A stretch of 64,000 bases of DNA, from assembly GCF_024345395.1 (NCBI RefSeq), contig NZ_JAGQBA010000006.1, positions 157,373 through 221,372 on the forward strand. Direction: 5' to 3'. The notes beneath the pieces were generated by a model that searched no databases, was not told the DNA's origin, and saw nothing but the letters and a program-made list of their open reading frames with translations. The stretch comes from Cyanobium sp. Tous-M-B4 (GTDB taxonomy: Bacteria; Cyanobacteriota; Cyanobacteriia; PCC-6307; Cyanobiaceae). A program made the position numbers and the translations under genes. Below are positions 19,363 to 29,825 of the stretch, one piece after another (within the stretch, counting starts at the first letter, position 1; each line of letters begins with the position of its first letter).

Positions 19363-20027
19363 ATACCCGCCCCCCCACTCTTGGTGCCCGTCCCCTGGCC
19401 TGGCTGTTGAGCCTGCTGCTCCTGCTTTGCGCTGCCCCAGCCCCAGCCATGGCTGCCAATGCGCCTCAGGAAGCGGTGCTTGCTGGCGGTTGTTTCTGGT
19501 GTTTGGAACACGACCTCGAAAAGCTCCCAGGGGTTTTGGACGCTCAGAGTGGTTACAGCGGTGGCGCCGGAGCTAACCCCACCTACGGCCAGGTATCGGC
19601 TGGGGGCAGCGGCCACCAGGAGGTGGTGCGGGTGCGGTTCGATCCTTCCCGGATCAGCTACGCAAGCCTGCTGCGCTCCTACTGGCGCAACATTGATCCT
19701 TTAGATGGTGGCGGCCAGTTTTGCGATCGCGGCAGCTCCTATCGCCCGGTGATTTTCACCAGTGGCGCCGATCAACAAAACCAGGCCCAGGCAAGCCTGC
19801 GCGCCGCCGCCGCCGAGCTGGGCCGTCCGGTCGCAGCCCTGAAGGTGCAGATCAAGCCGCTGAATCGCTTCTGGCCGGCAGAGGCCTACCACCAGAACTA
19901 TGCGCAGCTCAACAGCGTCAAATACAACTACTACCGCTGGGCTTGCGGCCGGGATCGGCGGCTTGATTCGGTGTGGGGCAAGCGCGCTCGCAGTGGGGCG
20001 GCTTGGGCTTCTGGCAGCAAGTCCTGA
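19359..20027 (+). CDS. msrA: Peptide methionine-(S)-sulfoxide reductase with signal peptide
   Basis: MsrA reduces methionine-S-sulfoxide in proteins. The catalytic Cys is the first in [18 protein letters not shown], and the downstream YHQNYAQ segment is typical. Unlike the common cytosolic enzyme it carries an N-terminal signal peptide of about 32 residues ([20 protein letters not shown]), so it should act in the periplasm or thylakoid lumen. It has 222 residues, including a basic C-terminal tail. It overlaps lpxB (ATGA), last in the envelope operon, so a role in repairing oxidised envelope proteins is a reasonable inference. Confidence 0.95.
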   Translation: MNTRPPTLGARPLAWLLSLLLLLCAAPAPAMAANAPQEAVLAGGCFWCLEHDLEKLPGVLDAQSGYSGGAGANPTYGQVSAGGSGHQEVVRVRFDPSRISYASLLRSYWRNIDPLDGGGQFCDRGSSYRPVIFTSGADQQNQAQASLRAAAAELGRPVAALKVQIKPLNRFWPAEAYHQNYAQLNSVKYNYYRWACGRDRRLDSVWGKRARSGAAWASGSKS

Positions 20028-20030
20028 CTA

Positions 20031-20051
20031 GCGATCGCTCCCCTGGGAGCG
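20031..20051. other. HIP1 octamer fused to a short hairpin after msrA
   Basis: GCGATCGC (20031-20038), the cyanobacterial HIP1 octamer, overlaps a 7-bp inverted repeat CGCTCCC/GGGAGCG with a 2-nt loop right after the msrA stop. There is no U-tract, so it is at best a weak transcript-end structure. Confidence 0.4.
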
Positions 20052-20201
20052 CAGACAGCCAGGAATTGCGGCAATTCTGAGGAAAATCTAAAGGAATAGT
20101 GTCTCTGGTGGTCGCTTAGCTGCAGTTATGGAGCGGCTTTCCGCCCTTTCAGGGCCAGCTAGGACTGCCTAAGATTCTGTTAATTGCGTGAGCAGTCCTG
20201 T

Positions 20202-20408
20202 ATGTATCTGCTGACCATCCGCGATGGTTTGAATACCCGCCATGTTGGGCCCTACGTAAGTCCGAAGCAGGCTGCTGACGACCTTGATCGCCTCTTGCCC
20301 CTCTGCGGTGAGCGGGCCCGCTGGCAGATTCATGCCCTGGAATCGCCTGCGGAGTTGATGGCCAGCCTGGGTGCTGGAGCCGCTCGTACGGCAGTCGTGG
20401 CTGCCTAA
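20202..20408 (+). CDS. Small conserved-looking hypothetical protein
   Basis: A 68-residue soluble protein from ATG 20202 (MYLLTIRDGLNTRHVGPY); a TTG at 20184 is possible but less likely. The composition is ordinary and codon use matches the neighbours. Segments such as GPYVSPKQAADDLDRLL suggest a small alpha/beta fold. No family is recognised. It stands alone about 170 nt after msrA and converges on the small membrane protein gene at 20412. Confidence 0.65.
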   Translation: MYLLTIRDGLNTRHVGPYVSPKQAADDLDRLLPLCGERARWQIHALESPAELMASLGAGAARTAVVAA

Positions 20409-20411
20409 GCC

Positions 20412-20666
20412 CTAACTGCGTCCGGGATAGCCGCGCAGTAGGCCGCTCTCGATCATCAGCCCCACGCCGGCATTGATCAGGATCAGGCCAAACGTGCCAT
20501 ACCAGAACCAGGGCCCGGGGCTGGTAAGGGTTTCCAATTTGCCCGCGGCGGCAAGCACCTGGATACCTTTGCGGATCACCGCCTCGCCAAATAGGCAGAG
20601 CCCGGCGGGCAGGAGCAGCACGCCGAGTTGGGCCTTGACATACCAGCGGATCTTCTGAACGGCCAT
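20412..20666 (-). CDS. Small two-helix membrane protein
   Basis: An 84-residue protein with two hydrophobic segments: VKAQLGVLLLPAGLCLFGEAVI near residues 10-31 and FWYGTFGLILINAGVGLMI near 53-72. Basic residues lie before the first helix (MAVQKIRWYVK), which would keep the N-terminus in the cytoplasm. It follows pepA by about 30 nt on the same strand, since pepA starts at 22214 and ends at 20697. No function could be assigned. Confidence 0.7.
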   Translation of the reverse strand: MAVQKIRWYVKAQLGVLLLPAGLCLFGEAVIRKGIQVLAAAGKLETLTSPGPWFWYGTFGLILINAGVGLMIESGLLRGYPGRS

Positions 20667-20696
20667 GGAGGGCTCAAAGGCGTCAGGGCTCCAAAT

Positions 20697-22214
<1,518 letters not shown>

Positions 22215-22266
22215 GGGGCGGCCGAGGTTGGGCGCGATCGTAGCCAGCGCGGCCAGCCCAATTCAC

Positions 22267-22866
22267 CTAGGCAGGATCGGCTTGAAACGGCGTGGCCCAG
22301 CGGCTGCGGGTTTCCTTGTTGAAGGGCGGCAGCCAGCGCTGAATCAGGGCCTGCTCCAGGGCGCGGCGCGGCCGGATGGCGGCGGGCACGTCTAACCAAA
22401 AGCGGATGCTGGTTTGGCAGCCCAGGCCCGCTTTCAGCAGGGCTTCGCTATATGCGGCGAGATAGGCCTTGCAGTCGTGTTCGCCTTTCCAGCGCCGATC
22501 TGCCTGGCCGGTTTCACCCACGTAGAGCAGCAGTGGCTGGCCCAGGCCGGCGGGCCGATCTGTTACCAGATAGAGGGCTGCACCCTGTTGGGGTGAGGCG
22601 GGCCAGCGCCAGAAGGAAAGGGCCTGGGGGGTGAGCTGCAGGGGGTTGAAGGCCTCGGCGATCTCGTCAGGCGTTGCAGGGCTACCGGCAAACAGAGAGA
22701 CCTGCATGGCACCACCAGCTTGGTTGCTCCACAGGGGCTGCTGGTGGGCGGCGAGGCGGGTCTGCCAGTCCAGCAGCTGCGAGGCTTGCAGGGGCAGATC
22801 AGGGCCATCGGTGCGGCCAGCGCCCCCCACCTGGCTGGCCGTAAACAACTCGCCTTGACGCACCAT
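22267..22866 (-). CDS. GIY-YIG-like nuclease domain protein
   Basis: A 199-residue protein. The segment ALYLVTD...LLLYVGETGQADRRWKGEH near residues 97-130 resembles a GIY-YIG nuclease core with a degenerate first motif: LYLVTD stands for GIY, and LLYVGET for YIG. A downstream Arg, Glu and PPFNKE resemble catalytic helix and Asn positions. About 85 N-terminal residues are of unknown type. Family members act in DNA repair, restriction or mobile elements; none of these is supported here. It stands between the HhH protein gene upstream and pepA downstream. Confidence 0.75.
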   Translation of the reverse strand: MVRQGELFTASQVGGAGRTDGPDLPLQASQLLDWQTRLAAHQQPLWSNQAGGAMQVSLFAGSPATPDEIAEAFNPLQLTPQALSFWRWPASPQQGAALYLVTDRPAGLGQPLLLYVGETGQADRRWKGEHDCKAYLAAYSEALLKAGLGCQTSIRFWLDVPAAIRPRRALEQALIQRWLPPFNKETRSRWATPFQADPA

Positions 22867-22870
22867 CGCT

Positions 22871-23587
22871 TCAGGCCCCAGTGCTGGTTTGGCCTAGGCG
22901 GGCAGTGCCCTTGCGGCCTGGGGGCAGGGCTGGGCCGGCAGGGCCTTGCCTGAAGCTCACTTTGCCAATCCAGCTTTCCACCAGGTCGGCGGGAAATTGC
23001 AGCCGCTGTTGCAGGTCTGCCAGATCGCGAAAGGGGCTGCGACTTCGTTCACGCAGCAGTCGGCTGAGCCTGGGCGGATCGAGCCCCAGCCCTGCTAGCT
23101 CCTGGCTGGAAGCCTGGTTGAGATCCACTCGGGTAGCGGATTGCAAAGGCGTTGCTGGCTCTCCGTACCAGCGAAATTCCAGCAAGGGCAGCCAGCAGCG
23201 CATCACTGCCTCGGAGAGATCCAGCAACCGTTGCAGGTCGTCGGCGCCGCTGAGCTGGATGCCGCCCGCCTGCAGCCGCAGCAGCAGGTCCACTTGGTCG
23301 GCAGCGATGCCCGGCAGCCGCAGCCAGTCGGCCGCGGTGGCGCGGTTCACATCAAGCCGCCAGCCCAGGGCAGCGGCTCGGCCCACGGCCTCAGCATCTT
23401 CAAGCTTGAGGGCGGGGTTGTGTTGCAGCTTTAGGGCCAGCAGCTCCTGCTCCACCAGCTCCCTTTGGACCCGCTCCCGCTCCGCCGCTGCATCGGCAGG
23501 TGCAGCAGGGAGCTGTGCTGGTGGGATCTGGCCAGTGGCCCTCAGCAGCTGACGCGCCAGGGGATCCAACCAGTGCCGCTTGGCCAT
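22871..23587 (-). CDS. Helix-hairpin-helix (ComEA-like) domain protein
   Basis: From ATG 23587 (MAKRHWLDPLARQLL) the product has 238 residues; an ATG seven codons upstream is possible. Two HhH-like units can be seen: DVNRATAADWLRLPGIAADQVDLLLRLQ (in two parts near residues 90-120) and DLNQASSQELAGLGLDPPRLSRLL further on, each of the 'N-x-A-s-x-x-e-L-x-x-l-p-g-i' type found in ComEA. There is no signal peptide or membrane anchor, so it is not a standard competence receptor. It is followed within 5 nt by the GIY-YIG gene, and a DNA-related role for the pair is inference. Confidence 0.8.
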   Translation of the reverse strand: MAKRHWLDPLARQLLRATGQIPPAQLPAAPADAAAERERVQRELVEQELLALKLQHNPALKLEDAEAVGRAAALGWRLDVNRATAADWLRLPGIAADQVDLLLRLQAGGIQLSGADDLQRLLDLSEAVMRCWLPLLEFRWYGEPATPLQSATRVDLNQASSQELAGLGLDPPRLSRLLRERSRSPFRDLADLQQRLQFPADLVESWIGKVSFRQGPAGPALPPGRKGTARLGQTSTGA

Positions 23588-23633
23588 GGCGGAATGCCAC
23601 CGCATCAAAAACGCCTCGAACCTAGCTGGGGTC

Positions 23634-24335
23634 TCACTCTTCAGGCCAATCGATTAAGCCCCAGCGCAGTCCGAGCACGGCGGCATGGGTGCGGTCGCGG
23701 GCCTGGAGTTTGCGGCAGAGGGAGCGCAGGTGAGTTTTGGCCGTGTCGGCGCTGATAAACAGCCGCTGGCCGATCTCTACGTTGGTGTCGCCTTCGGCCA
23801 CCAGGCTGAGCACCTGCCGCTCGCGCTCAGTTAGGGGTTCAAGGGGCCCCCCCTCACCGGGTCCGCGGCGAAACAGCTCCGTCAGGCTGCGGTCTACGTA
23901 GACCCCGCCACCGCTGATCGCATGCAGGGCGGCCATGGCACTGCCAAGCCCAAGGCGGGACTCGACCAGCAAACCGTCGCAGCCGGCATCAATCGCTGCT
24001 TGGATCTCGCTCTGGCGGTGCTCCTGGGTGATCAGCAGCAGGGTGTGCAGGGTGGGCCAGCGTTGCTTGATTTGCAGCAGTAAGGAAACGCCCGAGCCCT
24101 GCTCCAGGGTGTCGCTGAGAAACACCATCGAGGGCCGGTGCCGCTCCACCAGCTCCAGGCCGGCAGCTTCACAGGTGGCGGCACCCACCAGGTGCTCCTG
24201 GCCGATCAGGCCGCCCACAAAGAAGCTGAGCAAGGCCCGGTTGCCAAGGCAGGCCACCAGGCGGGCATCCCGCAGCAGGTTGTTGATCTGGCTGGTGTTG
24301 CGGCGGATCTGCTCAAGCTTGGGCGTGAAGTCCAT
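23634..24335 (-). CDS. LuxR-type response regulator with degenerate receiver
   Basis: A 233-residue two-domain regulator. The C-terminal NarL/LuxR helix-turn-helix is clear: PLTERERQVLSLVAEGDTN, then IGQRLFISADTAKTHLRSL. The N-terminal receiver-like domain (about 22-145) lacks the expected catalytic residues. The acidic pair after strand 1 is replaced by CLGN, the phospho-acceptor position reads MVFLSDTLEQG with Ser at the usual Asp, and the conserved Lys is Glu in GLLVES. It is therefore probably controlled without phosphorylation. It is divergent from the DUF1825 gene at 24478, and no histidine kinase is adjacent. Confidence 0.88.
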   Translation of the reverse strand: MDFTPKLEQIRRNTSQINNLLRDARLVACLGNRALLSFFVGGLIGQEHLVGAATCEAAGLELVERHRPSMVFLSDTLEQGSGVSLLLQIKQRWPTLHTLLLITQEHRQSEIQAAIDAGCDGLLVESRLGLGSAMAALHAISGGGVYVDRSLTELFRRGPGEGGPLEPLTERERQVLSLVAEGDTNVEIGQRLFISADTAKTHLRSLCRKLQARDRTHAAVLGLRWGLIDWPEE

Positions 24336-24477
24336 CGGCGCTGAAGGCTCTGCTGGGGCCCTGCACTGGCGCCATCCTGGCCAGCCCCGCTCGATTTGCC
24401 AGGGGCAATACGCCTATCCGCACTCCCCAGGGGTGCCCGGCCTCACCAGAATCTGCAAACGCTGCGCTGCCAGGGTT

Positions 24478-24801
24478 ATGGCGTTCTTTGAATCCGAGAT
24501 CGTTCAGGACGAAGCCAAGCGCCTATTTGGCGATTACCAGCAGCTGATGCAGCTGGGTAGTGAATACGGCAAGTTTGATCGCGAGGGCAAGAAGCTCTAC
24601 ATCGAAAAGATGGAGGACATGATGGAGCGCTACCGGGTGTTCATGAAGCGCTTCGAGCTCTCCGAAGACTTCCAGGCAAAGCTCACCGTGGAGCAGCTAC
24701 GCACCCAGCTGGGCCAGTTCGGCATGACACCGGAAACGATGTTTCAGCAGATGCACCAGACCCTGGAGCGCATGAAGTCTGAGCTGGAGGCCACCGCCTA
24801 G
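24478..24801 (+). CDS. DUF1825 family protein
   Basis: A 107-residue, mostly helical cytoplasmic protein of the cyanobacterial DUF1825 family. It begins [20 protein letters not shown] and contains [21 protein letters not shown]. The ATG at 24478 fits the family start; the longer frame upstream runs into the promoter of the LuxR-type gene. Its function is unknown. tyrS begins 47 nt downstream on the same strand. Confidence 0.9.
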   Translation: MAFFESEIVQDEAKRLFGDYQQLMQLGSEYGKFDREGKKLYIEKMEDMMERYRVFMKRFELSEDFQAKLTVEQLRTQLGQFGMTPETMFQQMHQTLERMKSELEATA

Positions 24802-24848
24802 CGGCTGCCTACGATCTCGCCACAGAGTCAAGGCGGGTCGCAATTCGA

Positions 24849-26168
24849 ATGACAACAGCGCAGCCTCCGGCTGAAGAGCAGCCTCGAGCAGAGCATCCAC
24901 CTACCGGCCTGCCTCCTCTGCCGGCCTGGCTTGAACGGGGAATGGCGGATCTGTTCCCCGCCGGCAGCGGTGCAGGTGCCAGCAGCGATCCAGATCAGCA
25001 ACTTACCGCCCGTCTTGATGAGGCCAAGCGGGCCGGGCGGCCCTTGCGCATCAAGCTCGGCATCGACCCCACCGGCTCCGATATCCACCTGGGGCACTCG
25101 CTGCTGTTCCGCAAGCTGCGGGCCTTCCAGGATGCCGGCCACATCGCCGTGCTGATCATCGGCGACTTCACCGCCCGCATCGGCGATCCCACCGGTAAGA
25201 GCGCCACCCGGGTGCAACTCAGCGCCGCTGCGGTGGAGGCCAATGCCGCCACCTACCTGCAGCAGCTGGGCCTGGGCCAGGCCCGCGAGCGTGCCCTGCT
25301 TGATTTCGAGACTCCTGGCCGGCTGGAGGTGCGCCGCAACAGCGAGTGGCTCACCGGGCTTGACCTGCCCCAGGTGATTGAGCTGCTGGGCATCAGCACC
25401 GTGGGCCAGATGCTGGCCAAGGAGGACTTTTCCAATCGCTACGGCTCGGGGGCCCCCATCTCCCTGCACGAGTTTCTTTATCCGCTGCTGCAGGGCTACG
25501 ACTCGGTGCAAGTGCAAGCGGATCTAGAGCTGGGCGGTACCGATCAAAAGTTCAACGTGGCCATGGGCCGCGACCTGCAGCGTCACTTTGGCCAGCGGCC
25601 TCAATTTGGAATGCTGCTGCCGATTCTGCCGGGACTAGATGGCGTGCAGAAGATGAGCAAAAGCCTGGGCAACACCGTGGGCCTCGCCGAAGACCCACTT
25701 TCGATGTATTCGAAGCTTGAAAAGGTTCCCGATGCGGTGGTCGACGACTACCTAACCCTGCTGACTGATCTGGATTTGGCGGGTCTGCCGCAGAACCCAA
25801 GGGAGCGTCAGAAACTAATGGCCCTGGAGATCACCCAGGCGCGCCATGGCGGGCCGGCGGCGGCGGCGGCCCAGGTGGATGCCGCCAAGCTTGTAGCCGG
25901 TGCGGCTGGTAGTGGTGCCGCCGCCGCCGAGGTGCCGGAGGCCTCGCTGACGGCGGTGAACTTCCCCGCCAAGGCCTTCTACCTGCTCAGTGCTGTGGGC
26001 CTCTGCGCTAGCAGTAGCGAAGCCCGCCGCCAGATCCAGGGCGGCGGCGTCAAGCTCGATGGCGAAAAGCTTGTTGATCCCAACCAGGAGTTTGGCGGCC
26101 CCGAGGCGCTCGCCGGCAAGGTGCTGCAGCTGGGCAAGAAGACTTTCCGGCGGCTGGTGGCTGGCTGA
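24849..26168 (+). CDS. tyrS: Tyrosyl-tRNA synthetase
   Basis: A class I aminoacyl-tRNA synthetase that charges tRNA-Tyr. The HIGH-type motif appears as HLGHSLLF after GIDPTGSDI, and the KMSKS loop as [10 protein letters not shown]-terminal S4 RNA-binding domain (about residues 370-435, [19 protein letters not shown]) completes the bacterial form. At 439 residues it is slightly long because of an N-terminal extension rich in Pro and Glu of about 35 residues. Confidence 0.96.
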   Translation: MTTAQPPAEEQPRAEHPPTGLPPLPAWLERGMADLFPAGSGAGASSDPDQQLTARLDEAKRAGRPLRIKLGIDPTGSDIHLGHSLLFRKLRAFQDAGHIAVLIIGDFTARIGDPTGKSATRVQLSAAAVEANAATYLQQLGLGQARERALLDFETPGRLEVRRNSEWLTGLDLPQVIELLGISTVGQMLAKEDFSNRYGSGAPISLHEFLYPLLQGYDSVQVQADLELGGTDQKFNVAMGRDLQRHFGQRPQFGMLLPILPGLDGVQKMSKSLGNTVGLAEDPLSMYSKLEKVPDAVVDDYLTLLTDLDLAGLPQNPRERQKLMALEITQARHGGPAAAAAQVDAAKLVAGAAGSGAAAAEVPEASLTAVNFPAKAFYLLSAVGLCASSSEARRQIQGGGVKLDGEKLVDPNQEFGGPEALAGKVLQLGKKTFRRLVAG

Positions 26169-26187
26169 GCGCTCCCACCGGCAGCTC

Positions 26188-26373
26188 CTACCTGGTGCCC
26201 AGCAGGTCGTCCCAGCTCGGGCCCTGGGCTGCAGCTACATCACCGGAACTGCCGCAGGGAATGCTGATGCCCCCATCGCCCCAGGGCTGCCAGGCAGGTA
26301 GGGGGCAGGAGGCGCCCGGCTCAAGGCTGAGGGTCACCGGCAGGGGCAGGGGAGTGGAATCGGAGAAGGCCAT
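26188..26373 (-). CDS. Possible small protein between tyrS and pyrF (unsure)
   Basis: Between tyrS and pyrF a minus-strand frame encodes about 61 residues from an ATG at 26373 ([20 protein letters not shown]), rich in Pro and Gly. It has two Cys, in SCPLPAWQP and IPCGSS, with some pattern conservation between them. It fills most of the 258-nt gap and does not overlap either neighbour, which favours a real gene, but no family is recognised and a chance frame in GC-rich DNA cannot be excluded. Otherwise this gap holds nothing recognisable. Confidence 0.35.
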   Translation of the reverse strand: MAFSDSTPLPLPVTLSLEPGASCPLPAWQPWGDGGISIPCGSSGDVAAAQGPSWDDLLGTR

Positions 26374-26432
26374 GGCCACGGCTCGCACCACCTAAGCCTG
26401 GGCGGTGGCATGGGGCCCTCAATGCAGTGCTG

Positions 26433-27215
26433 ATGCCATCGCCATGTCTTCTGGGAGACGCCCTGTCTAGCCTGCATGCAAGCTGCCAGCGGCCCTTGCT
26501 TGAGCCCAGTGATCGAATCATCGTGGCCCTCGATGGCATGGCCCCTGAGCAGGCCCTGTCCTTCACCGCCGCCGTACCCGAGCTGCGTTGGGTGAAGGTG
26601 GGCCTGGAGCTGTTCGTGGCTGGCGGGCCGGCGGTGGTCCAGCAACTGCGCGATCAGGGCAAACGGGTGTTCCTCGATCTCAAGTTCCACGACATCCCGG
26701 CCACCATGGCCGGTGCCTGCCGCAGTGCCGCCCGCCTCGGTGCTGAGCTGATCACGGTGCATGCCTGCGCCGGCAGCGCGGCCCTGGGCGCGGCCCAGGC
26801 GGCGGCGCTGGAGTCGGCTGCGGCGGCAGGCCTGCCTGCCCCCACCCTGCTGGCGGTGACGGTACTCACCAGCTGGGAGCAGGCCCGTTTTGCCTCTGAG
26901 CTGGCGATTGTGGAGCCGCTTGCTGCCTACGTGCCCCGGCTGGCCCAGCTGGCGGCGGCGGCCGGTATCGGCGGCTGCGTCTGCTCACCCATGGAGGTGG
27001 CCGCCCTGCGGGCAACCCATCCAGAGCCCTTTGCTCTGGTGACCCCCGGCATCCGCCCCGCTGGAGCAGCTCTTGGCGATCAGCAGCGGGTGCTGACACC
27101 GGCCCAGGCTGTCGCCGCCGGTGCCAGCCAGCTGGTGATAGGCCGGCCGATCACGGCGGCGCCAGATCCAGCTGCGGCCTTCGCGGCTTGTTGCCTGGAG
27201 CTGGGCGGGCTTTAG
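26433..27215 (+). CDS. pyrF: Orotidine 5'-phosphate decarboxylase
   Basis: PyrF decarboxylates OMP to UMP in the last step of pyrimidine synthesis. The TIM-barrel signature [17 protein letters not shown] carries the catalytic Lys and Asp, VKVGLELF the substrate loop, and [10 protein letters not shown] the phosphate-binding end. From ATG 26433 it has 260 residues; a GTG at 26427 is an alternative. The stretch before [11 protein letters not shown] is longer than in most relatives, so a start further in is possible. It converges closely on the glycosyltransferase gene at 27230. Confidence 0.95.
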   Translation: MPSPCLLGDALSSLHASCQRPLLEPSDRIIVALDGMAPEQALSFTAAVPELRWVKVGLELFVAGGPAVVQQLRDQGKRVFLDLKFHDIPATMAGACRSAARLGAELITVHACAGSAALGAAQAAALESAAAAGLPAPTLLAVTVLTSWEQARFASELAIVEPLAAYVPRLAQLAAAAGIGGCVCSPMEVAALRATHPEPFALVTPGIRPAGAALGDQQRVLTPAQAVAAGASQLVIGRPITAAPDPAAAFAACCLELGGL

Positions 27216-27229
27216 GTCACCAGTGAGGT

Positions 27230-28432
27230 TCAGGCCACCAGTGAACTTCGGGGCACCAGCTCGGCGTAGAGCGCCTCTAAAGCGTCGATGTTGCCCTCAA
27301 GTGTGTAGCGCTCTAGGGCGCGGGCGCGGGCGCGACGGCCTAGCTCGGCGGTGAGCACGGGTTGATCGCGCAGCACTGGGATCAAGGTGCGCAGCTGGGT
27401 GGTGACGCCCTGGGTGCTGATCACGATGCCAGCGCCCCCCTCCAGCACCTCGCCATCGGCGCCGGCGTCTGTGGCGATGCAGGCGGTGCCGCTGGCCATG
27501 GCCTCCAGTAGGGCCAGGCTCAGGCCCTCCACCAGGGAGGGCAGCAGAAACACCTCGGCCAGCTGCTGGAAGGCCACGCGCCGCTCCAGGCTGGGCTCAT
27601 AGCCCCACCACACCAGATCTGGTTCATCCCCCGGGGCCTGCAGCGCACTGCGCAAGGGGCCATCGCCCACGATCACCAGCACGCAGCCGGCGGGTCGCAC
27701 GAGCCGCCAGGCCTTGATCAGGGCCTCGACGTTTTTCTCAGTGGCCACCCGGCCCATGTACAGGAAGACGCGCCGGCCGGCAAAGCGCTGGCGCAGCTCC
27801 TGCAGCTCTGGGCTGGCAGCGGCGGCCAGCGATGCCGGCTGCCACATGCTGGTGTCGACGCCGTTAGGGATCACGGCCAGCCGCTCGGCCCGCACCCCCA
27901 GGCGCAGCAGCATCTCCGCCTGCAGCTCCGAAAACACGATCACCCGATCAAATTTGGCCAGGGTGGGCCCATAGAGCTGGTAGGTGAGCTGCTGGGTGCC
28001 GGCGGTGAGGTTGCGCAAGCTCGCATCGAAGGCGGGATGAAAGGTGGCCACCACCGGTAGCCCCAGCTGCTGGCAGAGATCGGGTAGGCGGAAATCGAGG
28101 GGAGAGAGGGTGAGGCTGGCGTGCACCAGGTCGGGCTTCAGTCGCTCCAGGGATTCGCGCAATTCCCGCTGGGCCCCCAGCGATGGAATCGTGTACACCT
28201 GCGACTTCACTAGGTAAGGCAGGGCAACTTCTGGGCCGCCGCCATTGCTGTCGCCCTGGTTGTCAGCGTCCGGCAGGGCATCGCTGGAGCGAGCCAGGCT
28301 GCCGGGGGGTGTGTCGAAGTGGATAAAGCTGATCCCATGGCCGCGGCTGCGCAGCGCGTGGGTCGTGCTCAGTCCGTAGGTGACGTTGCCGCAGAACGGT
28401 GTTTTCTTGCCCAGCCAGGCAATGTGGGCCAC
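27230..28432 (-). CDS. GT4-family glycosyltransferase, candidate digalactosyldiacylglycerol synthase
   Basis: A 400-residue GT-B fold enzyme of family GT4. The C-terminal half has RVFLYMGRVATEKNVEALI, VIVGDGPL and the EX7E region FLLPSLVEGLSLALLEAMA. The N-terminus AHIAWLGKKTPFCGNVTYG and the segment IATDAGADGEVLEGGAGIVI are what I recall of the cyanobacterial GT4 group that includes the DGDG synthase DgdA. This narrower assignment is from memory and only moderately sure; the glycosyltransferase call is firm. There is no membrane span, so it would act peripherally. The MFS carrier gene lies 27 nt upstream on the same strand. Confidence 0.85.
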   Translation of the reverse strand: MAHIAWLGKKTPFCGNVTYGLSTTHALRSRGHGISFIHFDTPPGSLARSSDALPDADNQGDSNGGGPEVALPYLVKSQVYTIPSLGAQRELRESLERLKPDLVHASLTLSPLDFRLPDLCQQLGLPVVATFHPAFDASLRNLTAGTQQLTYQLYGPTLAKFDRVIVFSELQAEMLLRLGVRAERLAVIPNGVDTSMWQPASLAAAASPELQELRQRFAGRRVFLYMGRVATEKNVEALIKAWRLVRPAGCVLVIVGDGPLRSALQAPGDEPDLVWWGYEPSLERRVAFQQLAEVFLLPSLVEGLSLALLEAMASGTACIATDAGADGEVLEGGAGIVISTQGVTTQLRTLIPVLRDQPVLTAELGRRARARALERYTLEGNIDALEALYAELVPRSSLVA

Positions 28433-28459
28433 CAGGGCTCGCGCGTCCGGAGGTTCACG

Positions 28460-29800
28460 CTACCAGCGCTGCCAGGGCCGCTCCAATAAGGCCGCCAGCA
28501 GGGCAATGGCTGCCAGGCCCCAGAGCACCGGCAGCAGGCCGTAGCGGCTCACCACCGCCCCGGCCAGCACCAAAGGCAGGCTCAGGGCCACGTTGATCAG
28601 GTTGTTTTGCAGGCCGAATACCTTGCCGCGCAGCTCTTCCGGTGTTTCTTCCTGGATTGTGGTTTGGGCGGGAATCGCCAGCAGGGCCGAGCCCACCCCC
28701 AGCACGCCGCAAAGCAGCAAGGTGAACACCAAATTGCCGCGCAACTGACCCAGCAGCACCAGGCTCCAGCCGATCGTGGCGAGGCCCGTGGCAGCCAGGT
28801 GGCGGCGGTTGAGCCCCTGGCCCAGCTGGGCCACGGCTAGGGCCCCAATGGCCAGGCCCAGGCCGCTCATCGCCAGCAGGGTTCCAAACTGGGTGGGGCC
28901 AAGCCCGGGGATAGCCGCCGCCAGGCTGATCGCCAGCACGTAAAGGGCGGCAAGCAGGCTGTAGAGCAACACCAGCTGCACCATGGCGCTGAACACCCGC
29001 GGCCGCTCCCGCAGCACCTGAATCCCCTCGCCGATTTCTTGCCACACGGTTGTGCGGCTCGGCGCCCGAGGCGGCTCCTGCCAGCGGATTCGGCTGATGG
29101 CTACGGCCGCTAGGCCGTAGCAAAGGGGCAGCAGCAGAAATTCACCACCGCTGATGCCGATGCGTTGCAGGCCCAGGTTTAGGAGCCGCAGGATCGGATC
29201 ACCCAGGGCAAAGCCCACGATCGTGGCGGCCATGCTGGTGGCCTGATAAAGCGAGTTTGCTGCTAACAGCTGGTCGCTTGGCACCAGCTGGGGTAGGGCT
29301 GCTTGTTCGGCCGGCGCAAAAAACTGGGTGAGCACCGATTCGAAAAAGGTCATCAGCACCAACCCCCAGTAGCCCCAGCTCAGCCCCAGCCACTCGGGGC
29401 CCTCCAGCAGGCATAGGGGAGCTAGCAAGACCAGCAGCGCCCGCAGGCCGTTGGATGCCACCATCACGCCCCGCTTGGGCCAGCGGTCGGCCCAGACCCC
29501 GGCGACAGTGCCCAGCAGCATGGCTGGAATCGTGTTGGCCACGTAGATCCCCGTGGCCAGCAGGGTGATCATCTGGGCCCGGGTTTCGGGCAGGTCCAGC
29601 CGGATTGCCGAGGCGGCCTCCGCCAGGGCGGGGTTGGCCTCAGGCGTTCCCTTCACCCAGGTCTGGGCGATCAGGAACACCATCAGCACGATGTAAAACT
29701 TGTCTGCCAGCTGGGAAAAGATCTGGCCAAGCCAGAGCCAGCGGAAATCGGGCAGCGCCAGAACGCCCTGCAATCCGGTGGCGTTGGAATTGCCGCTCAA
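28460..29800 (-). CDS. Major facilitator superfamily transporter
   Basis: A 446-residue polytopic membrane protein with about 12 hydrophobic segments. The opening FRWLWLGQIFSQLADKFYIV and the loop GVWADRWPKRGVMVASNG (the MFS motif A analogue between TM2 and TM3) place it with bacterial MFS drug/sugar efflux-type carriers. The predicted start is TTG at 29800 (L/M-SGNSNATG). A substrate cannot be inferred. It lies 27 nt upstream of the GT4 gene and 25 nt downstream of recO, all on the minus strand. Confidence 0.88.
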   Translation of the reverse strand: MSGNSNATGLQGVLALPDFRWLWLGQIFSQLADKFYIVLMVFLIAQTWVKGTPEANPALAEAASAIRLDLPETRAQMITLLATGIYVANTIPAMLLGTVAGVWADRWPKRGVMVASNGLRALLVLLAPLCLLEGPEWLGLSWGYWGLVLMTFFESVLTQFFAPAEQAALPQLVPSDQLLAANSLYQATSMAATIVGFALGDPILRLLNLGLQRIGISGGEFLLLPLCYGLAAVAISRIRWQEPPRAPSRTTVWQEIGEGIQVLRERPRVFSAMVQLVLLYSLLAALYVLAISLAAAIPGLGPTQFGTLLAMSGLGLAIGALAVAQLGQGLNRRHLAATGLATIGWSLVLLGQLRGNLVFTLLLCGVLGVGSALLAIPAQTTIQEETPEELRGKVFGLQNNLINVALSLPLVLAGAVVSRYGLLPVLWGLAAIALLAALLERPWQRW

Positions 29801-29825
29801 ACTGGCTCGAATTGCTGCTGGCTCG

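Noticed and set aside
26334..26762. Open frame of 142 codons on the minus strand across the pyrF 5' region
   Set aside because: It is antisense to the conserved pyrF coding sequence, and its translation is rich in His, Gln and Pro with no family features.
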